DNA from: a virus
Direction: 5' to 3' (one strand)
IMG/VR virus record: IMGVR_UViG_3300032308_001081
Location: 1-34,556 of that record
Length of the DNA: 34,556 nt
Each line of letters begins with the position of its first letter. Positions within the stretch are counted from its first letter, which is position 1. The position numbers and the translations under genes were made by a program. Positions 1 to 7,950 of the stretch are shown piece by piece. Under the pieces are notes generated by a model. That model was not told where the DNA came from, did no database searches, and was given only the letters and a program-made list of their open reading frames with translations.

Positions 1-123
1 ACGTACCTTTTCGTGTTCATTTGGACGTTGTTTATCAATCAGTTCCGCAGGATATTTCTTGTCGGAATAATAACGGAAATTGGTGTACTCCTTAAAGCCT
101 TCAGGCTCTATTTTTTTGCTGAT
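1..123. repeat. Terminal direct repeat, left copy
   Basis: Bases 1-123 are identical to 34434-34556. The repeat lies inside the portal coding region, and joining the ends restores one open reading frame, so it is best read as the overlap of a circular assembly. This fits a circularly permuted, headful-packaged genome. A physical short terminal repeat that happens to cut the portal gene is the less likely alternative. Confidence 0.95.
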
Positions 124-162
124 GAGTTCCTTTATCAGGTCAGCGTTTGCGATGTGTTCCAT
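1..162 (-). CDS. Portal protein, N-terminal part (gene split by the window ends)
   Basis: This is the start of the portal gene whose main part lies at 32820-34556. Reading minus from the ATG at 162-160 gives MEHIANADLIKELISKK and continues in frame through base 124 into base 34556 of the other end (bases 1-123 duplicate that end). Seventy-five residues precede the internal TTG at 34370, giving a full protein of 591 residues. The ATG shares one base with the TGA of the glycosyltransferase gene upstream (TGATG), the tight coupling seen throughout this operon. The reconstruction depends only on the exact terminal repeat. Confidence 0.9.
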   Translation of the reverse strand, partial: MEHIANADLIKELISKKIEPEGFKEYTNFRYYSDKKYPAELIDKQRPNEHEKVR

Positions 163-1031
163 CAGATAGTGTGGCGGGTTGACTCCCACCTCTTTTTATT
201 CTCACATTTGAAGATGTGTCGCACGTTCATTCTCTTGCAATGAATCGTTGCCAATAGGTCGTAATTGTTTTTTTGCACCTCATTAATAACCGCCCCGCCA
301 ATGCTGACTAATGCGTAATCTGATAAGTCGCGTATGCGTAATTTCTTGGCAGAATCCATCGGCCAAAATGATGGATGGTACATGAGTTCATGTGGCTTTC
401 TTCCCGCGATGCTCATGGCTATCCATAGCGGCAACTCATCAGGAATGCACCCGCCAAACTCAACGGGTTCGACCTTTAATGTTTCAAAGGTGTCGTTCCA
501 TAACTTAAACAACGCCTCATTTTCGGGCGTTTTCTTCCACCAGATAAACTCTGAATGTACGTTCCAGACCATGTCGTCGTCATGCAGGTTATACGCGGCT
601 TGCACCTGCTTTATGTCGGCCCATTGCTTTTGCCCGTCTTTCACGTCCGAGAACTTAACGCCTCCTGAATTTTTAATTGCAAAATCCACGTTTTTCAGCT
701 CCTCTAATACCTCAACAAGCCTACCGTTGTTCAGCGCCATGCAGTCAACGTCAAGGAACAGAGTTGCATCGAACGGGCTTAACTCGTACATGTGGCTTTT
801 CGCTTTGATATAACAAGTGTTTTCACCTAACTTGGTGCAATGGTCAGGAATCAACAAAAAGTCAGTAAAAAAAGCCTTGTATTCGCTTGGGATGTACTTA
901 ATTGTATTCTGGTCATGTGCGAGTAGAATAGGCATATTAATCCCATTCGCGCGAATGCTACACGCTAATTGCGCGGCCATCTTGCCGTAATTTCCATGCC
1001 CGACGGCTATGAGTAGAATCCCTGTTTTCAT
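162..1031 (-). CDS. Glycosyltransferase-like protein (GT-A fold type)
   Basis: The 289-residue protein has an N-terminal beta strand and small-residue loop (ILLIAVGHGNYGK) and an acidic DVD triad at residues 94-96 (LFLDVDCM). That triad is the usual metal and nucleotide-sugar site of GT-A glycosyltransferases of the GT8-like kind. No signal peptide or membrane segment is seen, so it should act in the cytoplasm. It sits between tail genes and the portal gene and overlaps its upstream neighbour by ATGA. Its substrate is unknown. From context it may modify a virion protein or host surface sugar, which is inference only. The family assignment is moderately sure, because the rest of the sequence is divergent. 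Confidence 0.65.
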   Translation of the reverse strand: MKTGILLIAVGHGNYGKMAAQLACSIRANGINMPILLAHDQNTIKYIPSEYKAFFTDFLLIPDHCTKLGENTCYIKAKSHMYELSPFDATLFLDVDCMALNNGRLVEVLEELKNVDFAIKNSGGVKFSDVKDGQKQWADIKQVQAAYNLHDDDMVWNVHSEFIWWKKTPENEALFKLWNDTFETLKVEPVEFGGCIPDELPLWIAMSIAGRKPHELMYHPSFWPMDSAKKLRIRDLSDYALVSIGGAVINEVQKNNYDLLATIHCKRMNVRHIFKCENKKRWESTRHTI

Positions 1032-1228
1032 TGCATTAAAACTGTTTGACGTTGTGCTGATATTTCATGTTCCCAAAACGTGTTAGATACCATGCCCTGG
1101 CTCAGTTCATAGCATACACCGTTAGGGGTGACTTGTAGAATCGTTACCATCCACGGCAGTTGGTCAACGTCCGTTCTAAGATACACTATCTGCCCGATTT
1201 TGTATCGGTGTTCAATCGTTGTTGTCAT
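1028..1228 (-). CDS. Small conserved-type phage protein, 66 aa
   Basis: The start chosen is the ATG at 1228, which overlaps the TGA of the upstream tail gene as ATGA. A TTG six bases further upstream is possible but less likely. The gene also ends in an ATGA overlap with the glycosyltransferase gene. The product begins MTTTIEHRYKIGQIVYLRTD and looks like one small beta-barrel or SH3-like fold, judging from alternating hydrophobic strands (IGQIVYL, WMVTILQV, GVCYEL). No catalytic motif is seen. Placement among tail genes suggests a structural or assembly role, but function is unknown. Confidence 0.7.
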   Translation of the reverse strand: MTTTIEHRYKIGQIVYLRTDVDQLPWMVTILQVTPNGVCYELSQGMVSNTFWEHEISAQRQTVLMQ

Positions 1229-2076
1229 ACGCAATTCGAGTTTAACTCATTGAATGGGGTTTCATATACAACAAATTCTGCCGGCCATTGTGATACAGGT
1301 AGCATCATTGATGGGAAGATGTTGTTGTATTCTTGTTCAAAGGTACATTCTATTGGCGAAAATACACCTTTTGGGTCAAGAAAAAGCACTTTATCATGAT
1401 TTAATGCAACTACAAGATTCTCATGCATCCTTTCGCTCATGACGTCAGTAATAACCTGATATTGCTTACTCAGTCGCGCATATAACTTTTTTCGCGTACC
1501 ATTCGAGCGCACATATACCTCTTGCTCGGTGTTAACGACGGGATTTTTGAAGTACAGCGGCAGTCTGATTTGATTGTACCACGGCACGGCACCAGACGGG
1601 CGCGGGTTGATGTACCTAAAACCGAAGGCGTCTTCATGGTTCCAGTATCTGAGCGCGGTCGTAAAGCAGGTATCGGTTATCTTTTGGAAGCACTCATTTG
1701 ATGTGTAAATTTGCCGTTCATCGAAGTTGGTTTCAATGACAATTTGAAAACACTCTCCGTCGTTGTACGCGCTCGATAAATTAGCGTTGCTGAAATCAAA
1801 AAACAAACCGTAAACCGTCGGGCTGATGACAAGCGCGAACACGCTCCAATTCGTAACCGTCATACCTACTCCGTTGCTCAATGTCGTAATGGTGATATCA
1901 TCTGCGGGATTTAAAGGAACTACCGTCGGCATAGGCACGTTCATCTGGAAGCTGACATCCCGAGAAAAACGTATCGGATAGCACACATTGGGCGGTGTGG
2001 TACATGGATTGTCGGTAACATAGTATCGTTGGTCGAACGACACAAAGCTATTTTCAGGGCTTAGGCTGAAGCTCAT
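1225..2076 (-). CDS. Putative tail protein, 283 aa
   Basis: This soluble protein is rich in beta-type sequence and aromatic residues and has no membrane segment or enzyme motif. It overlaps the preceding 726-residue tail protein by four bases (ATGA) and is the second gene after the tape measure gene. In siphoviruses that slot usually holds distal-tail, baseplate or tail-tip components, so a tail-tip role is inferred from position alone. Several cysteines near both ends (NPCTTPPNVC, NSNC) resemble those in other virion proteins of this genome. No named family could be recognised. Confidence 0.65.
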   Translation of the reverse strand: MSFSLSPENSFVSFDQRYYVTDNPCTTPPNVCYPIRFSRDVSFQMNVPMPTVVPLNPADDITITTLSNGVGMTVTNWSVFALVISPTVYGLFFDFSNANLSSAYNDGECFQIVIETNFDERQIYTSNECFQKITDTCFTTALRYWNHEDAFGFRYINPRPSGAVPWYNQIRLPLYFKNPVVNTEQEVYVRSNGTRKKLYARLSKQYQVITDVMSERMHENLVVALNHDKVLFLDPKGVFSPIECTFEQEYNNIFPSMMLPVSQWPAEFVVYETPFNELNSNCV

Positions 2077-4253
2077 CTTGCTAACAATAACTTGACGGAT
2101 GCCATCCCGTCCTTCGGCTGATGTTCAAGGCTCATAATCCATCCTTGATATGTTGTCGCACCGCATGAGAATGTCACCAAACCGTAAGGGTCTGCTTTCA
2201 CATCTTCATATTGTGCCATGCTCATTGGCGCGTCGAATGTCGCGACAAGTGTCTGCCAGTACGGATCGCCTTGATTCGATGCAATGTCCGATATGTCGAA
2301 GCCTTGATTCTCGAATATGCTAACGGCCTCGATGTCGCACTGACTATTCATCCCGCCTTTTGCCAAATAGTTACCCGTCCCTGATGAGAATTCAATCTCT
2401 TCAGCCGTGAACGTTGGCCTTGCCGCGCAAAGTGTTTTGAACCATCTGAGCAGATTCCGCGCAGGAGTTAAACGATAATTCATCCGCGTCGTTGGGCTGA
2501 ATATGTTGGCCGCGTCGTAATCAACACCGCGAAAAGCATGGTAATCGTCGCCTATTAATTCCGTGTTAATGATAAACAAGTCGTTATCATACCTCCAATC
2601 CTGAGTGCCTGTACGCGCTTGGTTTTTGCGTCGCGTGACTTCGATGGTATATCCTGCGGTAATGATATTACATACAATGTCGAGTATATTCTGCGAATTC
2701 TGCACGTTCCTACGGTATTGCCGCGTCGTGTTCATCTCATCTAATCCGTTGTACTCTTCTGCTTCCCACTTTGAATATCCAACGTTAATAATGCCGTATA
2801 TTAACTCCTTCGCGGTAGTGAATGTGACCTCGCGAATGCTTCCAAGATTAATAATATCGTTGAATGTGTAGAACAGATTCAAGTCGCCAACAAGCAATGT
2901 GGTTTCATCATTTGTAAAGCCCCATCCGTAGTTGAATATCTTGCGTATTGCATCAAATAATTCCCGCCAATTCAAGAACAGCTTGGGCGCGTTCGGATTC
3001 GTTACGTTTCTAATATGTAAACCGTTGGTCAGATGGTAATTCTGCAAGCACTCGTCAGATACCTGAACATCAAAGCATTCATCTCCAACATAGGGCTTAT
3101 TCAGCCATTCGAATACTCTGTCAAGTCGATATGCTTTTGCTGTTGTTGCCTCGCACGCGCTGACAAGATTCATCTCGAAAAATGAAACGCTATCGTAATT
3201 AATGCTGATGCTGTACGGCACATTAGGCGCGGCTGTCGTTGCGAGAAATTGAGTAAAGAAAAACACTCCTAACACCTCTGCTTCGCTGTATGCAGGGGTG
3301 TTGCTATACGTGTAATCAAAAGCGGTAACATCAGGGGCGCCTGACACGAAAGCGCGGTTAACCGTTCCGAAAACGTTGTTATCAATGACGGTGTATGTAC
3401 GCGTATTAATGTCATACTTGAAGAACACGATGTTAGTGGTCAGCGTGCCATTAAACTGAGCAAGAAAAGTGAACGTCCCCTTGATGCGAAATTCGATTGT
3501 TGCGTCGTTGTTAATGCAATTTAACGGATCATCTGTCCTATCCCATATCGAAAGATACTGACCGTACTCCTGCCAATCAAGTGGGTCTGCCCAGTCAATT
3601 GGCGTCAATCCGTTGCCTTGCAGAATTAATGTTGTTGGGTTGGCGTTGATAGCGAAATCCCCAAACTCATTACGGATGAAGTCAGGAAAATAAGGCGCGG
3701 CATAAACTGAGTATGTTCCCGTAGTGCTGATGGTTTCATTGTAGCTTCTGTCTGCACCTTGATTATTCTCAACTCTATTGCTCAGTAGTATATCTTGACC
3801 GTCAAGAGTCAAAGTATCCGATACAATCCCGGGAATTGCGTTGCCGTCCATGTCAACGGTGGCGTCAATATCGACGTCTTGGTCTAAGCGCGTCAAAAAG
3901 ATGTCAGAACACCGCTGATTTATCACATCACAGGTGATGTAACACTTGTCACCGCACACGCGCTGAAACGTGTTGAAATCAAACTTGCCGCGATACAACT
4001 CATTGAAATCTCCGTTGCATTCATACCCGATTGCAAGTTCCATCCTGCCGTCCGCGCCGTTGGTGTCGAATTCGTCGCTGAGTAATGCAAAGGCATCTTC
4101 ATAATACTCCAATCCCGACGTGTTGACGCTCGAAATGATGCCATGTGTCTGCATATTGCGCGTAAATTGAACGCTTATGCTGTCACCGTTGACGGGGTCA
4201 TCAATAATGTGCTGAGTGCCGTCAGATTCGTATATAGCCCATGAGAGAATCAT
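2073..4253 (-). CDS. Large tail-tip/baseplate protein, 726 aa
   Basis: The gene immediately follows the tape measure gene with a four-base overlap, the usual place of the distal tail or tail-associated lysin/hub protein. The first 130 residues (VNGDSISVQFTRN, then YRGKFDFNTFQ) read like a beta-sandwich domain of a tail hub or distal tail protein. The remainder is Asn/Thr/Tyr rich with repeated beta strands, typical of an elongated structural protein. No peptidase or lysozyme motif was found. Role as a tail-tip structural protein is inferred from position and composition. It is one of the largest genes, so it probably contributes much of the tail tip. Confidence 0.65.
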   Translation of the reverse strand: MILSWAIYESDGTQHIIDDPVNGDSISVQFTRNMQTHGIISSVNTSGLEYYEDAFALLSDEFDTNGADGRMELAIGYECNGDFNELYRGKFDFNTFQRVCGDKCYITCDVINQRCSDIFLTRLDQDVDIDATVDMDGNAIPGIVSDTLTLDGQDILLSNRVENNQGADRSYNETISTTGTYSVYAAPYFPDFIRNEFGDFAINANPTTLILQGNGLTPIDWADPLDWQEYGQYLSIWDRTDDPLNCINNDATIEFRIKGTFTFLAQFNGTLTTNIVFFKYDINTRTYTVIDNNVFGTVNRAFVSGAPDVTAFDYTYSNTPAYSEAEVLGVFFFTQFLATTAAPNVPYSISINYDSVSFFEMNLVSACEATTAKAYRLDRVFEWLNKPYVGDECFDVQVSDECLQNYHLTNGLHIRNVTNPNAPKLFLNWRELFDAIRKIFNYGWGFTNDETTLLVGDLNLFYTFNDIINLGSIREVTFTTAKELIYGIINVGYSKWEAEEYNGLDEMNTTRQYRRNVQNSQNILDIVCNIITAGYTIEVTRRKNQARTGTQDWRYDNDLFIINTELIGDDYHAFRGVDYDAANIFSPTTRMNYRLTPARNLLRWFKTLCAARPTFTAEEIEFSSGTGNYLAKGGMNSQCDIEAVSIFENQGFDISDIASNQGDPYWQTLVATFDAPMSMAQYEDVKADPYGLVTFSCGATTYQGWIMSLEHQPKDGMASVKLLLAR

Positions 4254-6394
4254 GCCTCCAATCTCATTTTAGAATTTCTGTATGCCGTGCGGCCTCTTTC
4301 GCGTATTACGTGCTTGGTGAATCCGCGCTCATCAAGATTAATAACTACCTTACTGCTTGGCTTGCCGTTGATAATCCTTCCAAATCTATCATAATCAAAT
4401 CCCGCGCTGTTTCCGTTTCCGTTGTATGCGAGTTCTTCGATTACGCTGTTGGCCAATTGTGGCGACACCTTGCGGTTATGAATTGCGCTGAGTGCCGTCC
4501 AATAATCCGCGTTAATACCCGCAGGTACAACGCGTTCACCGTGCGATAGCCATGCCATGCCGCTGTCAGATGTTCCCGTTCCCGATGTTTTGAACATTTC
4601 CGTTCCTTGCGCGAATCGCGGCATCGGTTGAGATGCGATGAGTGCTACTTGCGCACCTCCTGCAATACCCGCAGCGGCAGCAAGGGCTACGTTGGGCGCG
4701 GGCGGCGTGCTTAACGCGCGCGTTACGGCAAGAGCGGTGTTAATTGTAGCGGTAATGATGTCGGCTTGCTTTTGATTCTTAAACGCTTGTTCTTTTGCGC
4801 GTCGTTCCTGCTGTCGGTAGCGTTCCTCAATTTGCGCGCGTTGCGCTTCGGTAAGGTCTTTTGTTTGTAATTCAGCATTCATTCTATCCTGCATTGCTTG
4901 CAGGTCGGCATCGAGTTTGCGCTGATTCAATTCTTTGAAAACGTCGAGGCCTACTTGGATGACGGACGCGGCAGTTTCAGCGGCCATCATCATGCGTTTG
5001 CGTTCATCATCTGCGGCCTTTTGCAGGTCGCGTTTGTGGTTCAAAAAGTCCTCGAAGTTCTCAATGTCCGATGCATAGAATTCCTGCATGAGTTGTTCTT
5101 GCGAGATATTGAACTCCTTTGTGGCTTTTAATTGTGCATCCTCAAAGCTGCTGAACTCATCAATCAGATGCCCTAATTTCATCTTAGGTTTCAACTCGAA
5201 TTTTGCGTTCATGTCCCGCGTTATCTCGGTTACATCCTTCATGAGTTCTTCCCGCTTTCTTCGCATCTCGGCCAGTCGCTTATCTTCTATTGCCTGACGT
5301 TTTTTTGCTTCTTCCTCGGCTTTGCGTCGCGCTTGCTCGTCATACTTCGCATTTATCTCTGCTATCTTCCTGCGGTGTTCGTCGTTTAATTGCTCGATAG
5401 CAAAACGGTAGGTTGACTCGGTTATCTTTTGTTCATCGAGTTGTTGCTTTAGTTGCCGATGCTCGCGGTCAAACAATCTCATCTGTTTTAATACTTCCTG
5501 CTCCCTTCCTTTGAATCTGTTTTCAATCGCCCTATCATTAGCTTTCTCCATAACAGATAAATTTTCCTCAAACACGTGCGCTAACCGCGTACTGCTGTCT
5601 TCCGCGTCTGACATGGCCGCCACCACACCCGCGATTGCAGCAACAAGCAAGCTAATACCCATTGTTGCCGCTGCCATTGATGTTGTGATGGTAACACCCA
5701 ACACCCGGGAAGATACAGTGGCAAGTTTTTGAGCGTTGTCGAGGAAAAGCGTTTTCAGTGCTTGATTTCCCGTTGCAAGCGTCGCCAATTCATTTATACC
5801 AGTTAGCACGGCCATTGCCGCCTGAACTTTCAGAAGTGTTTTTTCAAGTTCTTTGTTATCCGCACCCAATGCGGCATAAACACCAGTTGCAATTGTGCCA
5901 ACAGCAGCCAATGCTTGGAATGCTTGAACCGTTGCATCAATTCTCTTTGTGTCTGATGCCAATGCTTTTATACGTTCATTAACGTCACCTATCGTATCCT
6001 CAAGTTCTGCGGCTCTTTTAGTCGCTTCTCGCATCTCCTTCTCTCCGAGCGTTCCGCGCGCTATCTGCGCCTTTAATTCGCGCAGTTCCTGCTTCATGGA
6101 CTTAACCTTTTGCGCTCCCTTTTGCGCTTCTTCGCCCATGTTGCCTATCTCAGTAGCGGCTTCTTTAAGCACTTCTCCGCGTATGCTATCAGCCACGTCC
6201 TTTGCTTCGGTGGCAAGTTGCCCCATCGCCGTTGCTGACTGATTTACAGATGCAATGTATTCGCGCTGCTCTTTGTTGAGTTGCTCAACTTTCGCGGCAT
6301 CTTCGGCAGTTATTTTCCCGATGAGTTCAAGCTGCCTTATCGCAGGTTGAAGCCCTTCGGTGTCTGCGGTGAATTTTATTATGACATTATCCAC
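4250..6394 (-). CDS. Tail tape measure protein, 714 aa
   Basis: This is the length ruler of the tail tube, expected inside the tail lumen. The N-terminal half is Ala/Glu/Lys/Gln-rich coiled coil (residues about 20-150). Next come hydrophobic, Ala/Gly/Val-rich stretches (about 160-260), a long charged coiled coil (about 280-560) and an Ala-rich hydrophobic region (AAAAGIAGGAQVALIA). This alternation is characteristic of tape measure proteins. It lies directly after the tail assembly chaperone pair and before tail-tip genes, as in most siphoviruses. With the family rule of thumb of about 1.5 angstrom per residue, the tail would be near 100 nm. There is no lysozyme or peptidase motif. Confidence 0.85.
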   Translation of the reverse strand: MDNVIIKFTADTEGLQPAIRQLELIGKITAEDAAKVEQLNKEQREYIASVNQSATAMGQLATEAKDVADSIRGEVLKEAATEIGNMGEEAQKGAQKVKSMKQELRELKAQIARGTLGEKEMREATKRAAELEDTIGDVNERIKALASDTKRIDATVQAFQALAAVGTIATGVYAALGADNKELEKTLLKVQAAMAVLTGINELATLATGNQALKTLFLDNAQKLATVSSRVLGVTITTSMAAATMGISLLVAAIAGVVAAMSDAEDSSTRLAHVFEENLSVMEKANDRAIENRFKGREQEVLKQMRLFDREHRQLKQQLDEQKITESTYRFAIEQLNDEHRRKIAEINAKYDEQARRKAEEEAKKRQAIEDKRLAEMRRKREELMKDVTEITRDMNAKFELKPKMKLGHLIDEFSSFEDAQLKATKEFNISQEQLMQEFYASDIENFEDFLNHKRDLQKAADDERKRMMMAAETAASVIQVGLDVFKELNQRKLDADLQAMQDRMNAELQTKDLTEAQRAQIEERYRQQERRAKEQAFKNQKQADIITATINTALAVTRALSTPPAPNVALAAAAGIAGGAQVALIASQPMPRFAQGTEMFKTSGTGTSDSGMAWLSHGERVVPAGINADYWTALSAIHNRKVSPQLANSVIEELAYNGNGNSAGFDYDRFGRIINGKPSSKVVINLDERGFTKHVIRERGRTAYRNSKMRLEA

Positions 6395-6403
6395 GCCATT
6401 CTA

Positions 6404-6544
6404 TTATCGGCGTTCGTGTGTTGCGTGTCGGCGTTGTTGCGCGGCGTGTTTGCGCGCTTCATTCGCCCAGAAAAAGAATTCATACAAAGATAATGTATTC
6501 TCGTTATACTTCGCACCCATGTAGTCAATAACTATCTTCTTCAA
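6404..6544 (-). CDS. Tail assembly chaperone extension (T-like, read by -1 frameshift)
   Basis: This short frame begins with a TTG at 6544 that overlaps the TGA of the upstream chaperone (TTGA), with an ATG at 6520. It encodes 46 residues ending NENTLSLYEFFFWANEARKH plus a His/Arg-rich tail, and stops ten bases before the tape measure ATG. The frame is -1 relative to the upstream gene. It stays open back to the U-run at 6703-6695, just after an in-frame TGA, so it is best read as the C-terminal part of a frameshift fusion of about 251 residues (154 + 97). Expression from TTG or ATG alone is possible. The position before the tape measure gene fits the lambda G/GT arrangement. Confidence 0.65.
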   Translation of the reverse strand: MKKIVIDYMGAKYNENTLSLYEFFFWANEARKHAAQQRRHATHERR

Positions 6545-7158
6545 TCGCTCTCGCTGTTCAATTCCGCTGACAACGTTTTGAGTTCGGCTGCTTGTCGGTG
6601 AAGCCTCTCGATTTGCTCGACCACCTTCAAATAGGTCAGGGAACTTGCGCCTGATTCCTTCAAAAACGGAATCAATCTTTGAAGTGGTTCTGACAAAAAA
6701 AAACTTGCATCAGCATCTTTCTTCCATGCCTCGATTTTCCGCGCGTTGAAAGCATGGTCATAATGCAGTGGGTCTTCGTCTTTCGTCACGAAAACGACCG
6801 AAGCGCAGTTGAATATGACGTTCTTCGATATGATGTAATTCAAACGGTCTTTCAATCGGTAATTCAATACCGTTATCTGACCAACGTTGATTTTCTTCGG
6901 GTCAGACAAAACCTTGTCGACAGCATCGACGTGTTCAAGCAGATACTTTCTATCAACGCCGTTCTGTAATTCTTGAAAGAACGTCAACGCTTCGAGGCCG
7001 CGCTGATACGGCAGATTATTGTAATCTGCAAACTCGTAATAATCCACACCTCCGCAAGTGAAGGCGTATTTAAGCGAAAACGTGCCTTTGTTTACTATCG
7101 GCTCAGTGTTGAACGCTTTCCAGGCTTCGCGTAATCTCGCTGTCAGTGAATAACTCAT
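6541..7158 (-). CDS. Tail assembly chaperone (G-like), 205 aa
   Basis: This soluble, mixed alpha/beta protein lies two genes upstream of the tape measure gene, the place of the chaperone that keeps the tape measure soluble during tail assembly. The ATG at 7158 (MSYSLTARLREAWKAF) is preferred; a GTG at 7200 is the alternative. Either start overlaps the upstream 76-residue gene by at least 56 bases. About three quarters of the way along, a run of nine U residues gives the slippery heptamer U_UUU_UUU in the zero frame (codons AGT TTT TTT TTG). Assignment rests on position and the frameshift signal rather than on sequence similarity. Confidence 0.65.
   Translation of the reverse strand: MSYSLTARLREAWKAFNTEPIVNKGTFSLKYAFTCGGVDYYEFADYNNLPYQRGLEALTFFQELQNGVDRKYLLEHVDAVDKVLSDPKKINVGQITVLNYRLKDRLNYIISKNVIFNCASVVFVTKDEDPLHYDHAFNARKIEAWKKDADASFFLSEPLQRLIPFLKESGASSLTYLKVVEQIERLHRQAAELKTLSAELNSESD
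6652..6703 (-). promoter_or_regulatory. Candidate -1 ribosomal frameshift signal
   Basis: On the minus strand the sequence AG-TTTTTTTTT-G at 6705-6694 contains the zero-frame slippery heptamer T_TTT_TTT (6703-6697). About 22 bases downstream a perfect 7-bp inverted repeat, TGATTCC (6674-6668) and GGAATCA (6658-6652), could form a hairpin with a 9-base loop. The spacer is longer than the usual 5-9 bases, so the hairpin may not be the true stimulator. The -1 frame is closed by TGA a few codons before the run and open for 97 codons after it. Confidence 0.6.
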
Positions 7159-7333
7159 GTAATCGTTTTTTGATTCTGTTTTCAGTGTAATAAACCTCAC
7201 GTTTCGGCAATATGTTCAACTGCTCATCTCCGCGCGCGTACTTGCGTTTTTTTGGCATGCCGTTACATCCGCAAGATTCGCCAAGGTACAAGTACCCGAT
7301 GCTTAAAAGATATTCGTGCGCTTGCTCAGTCAT
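7103..7333 (-). CDS. Small Cys-containing phage protein, 76 aa
   Basis: Start chosen at the ATG at 7333 (MTEQAHEYLLSIGYLYLG), which overlaps the TGA of the upstream membrane gene by eight bases. The longer frame up to 7369 would run deeper into that gene. The protein has a compact SCGCNG motif followed by basic residues (MPKKRKYARGD), suggesting a small metal- or nucleic-acid-binding fold, but no family is recognised. It overlaps the following chaperone gene by 56 bases, unusually long here. It lies between head/tail-linked small genes and the tail chaperone. Confidence 0.6.
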   Translation of the reverse strand: MTEQAHEYLLSIGYLYLGESCGCNGMPKKRKYARGDEQLNILPKREVYYTENRIKKRLHELFTDSEITRSLESVQH

Positions 7334-7598
7334 TGATGATAAGATAATTCGCAACAGCAAGAACACCATGCAAGCACATCACATGTATGATTGCTTGCGG
7401 TGTTAATCCGTATAGATACAACGCAACGGGGATGCCATGCACGCTACTCATACACGGCCAACATGAGAACAAAGGCTTAGTCCATGTCGGGAAATCAACG
7501 CGGTCTTTCATCAATCGGAAAATCGAGTGATCCCACGTGAACAACGTGCTGACGCCGATAATCCATAGCGCATTCCAGATAAGGTCAAGCAAGCTCAT
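7326..7598 (-). CDS. Small membrane protein, 90 aa
   Basis: The ATG at 7598 (MSLLDLIWNALWIIGVSTLF) lies inside the end of the upstream gene with a 14-base overlap. The frame could extend to 7715 but would then overlap that gene by 131 bases. Two or three hydrophobic segments are visible: LDLIWNALWIIGVSTLF near the start, VHGIPVALYLYG in the middle and AIIHVMCLHGVLAVANYLI at the end. A CWPCMSSVHG motif sits before the second. It is probably an inner-membrane protein. Holin or superinfection exclusion are possibilities, but neither is supported by a recognised motif. Confidence 0.6.
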   Translation of the reverse strand: MSLLDLIWNALWIIGVSTLFTWDHSIFRLMKDRVDFPTWTKPLFSCWPCMSSVHGIPVALYLYGLTPQAIIHVMCLHGVLAVANYLIIND

Positions 7599-7950
7599 CG
7601 CATTCGCAAACAAAATCCACGTTACCAGTATTCGATGACGCGGTGAAGTTAAAACCAAACGTGTCGTATTCCACTCCGCAGATGTCGATAATCTCTGGAT
7701 TGCATTTATTACCAAAAAATATCTGCCATGTTACAAGGCCGTCGGCATACGTCCAAAACCCTGCAATGTCCTCACCTTGCTCAAGAACTATCACCCCGTC
7801 GATGTCGGTAGTGTAGTTAATCGCGTACTTGTTACCAGACCTTAATGAGAAAACAATCGTGTACTCTGTTTCGCCTGTCAATCCCATGTCAATGGTAATG
7901 CTTTCAGCGCATCCGCTCACATCGCGCGTGTATATCGTCGGGCAACTCAT
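7585..7950 (-). CDS. Small beta-rich virion-type protein, 121 aa
   Basis: Soluble, acidic, beta-rich protein with cysteines at both ends (MSCPTIYTRDVSGC and FVCECDELA at the C-terminus) and no enzyme motif. It is translationally coupled by ATGA to the methyltransferase gene upstream. The mix of Thr, Asn, Gly and aromatic residues resembles other likely virion proteins of this genome, so a minor structural part is inferred. Function is not recognised. Confidence 0.6.
   Translation of the reverse strand: MSCPTIYTRDVSGCAESITIDMGLTGETEYTIVFSLRSGNKYAINYTTDIDGVIVLEQGEDIAGFWTYADGLVTWQIFFGNKCNPEIIDICGVEYDTFGFNFTASSNTGNVDFVCECDELA

Noticed and set aside
334-813. Plus-strand open frame of 159 codons
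   Set aside because: Lies fully opposite the glycosyltransferase gene, has no promoter and a Ser/Cys-rich low-complexity translation typical of an antisense shadow.
7326-7715. Longer start (7715) for the 90-aa membrane protein
   Set aside because: Would overlap the 121-aa gene by 131 bases; the ATG at 7598 gives a membrane protein from its first residues with a small overlap.
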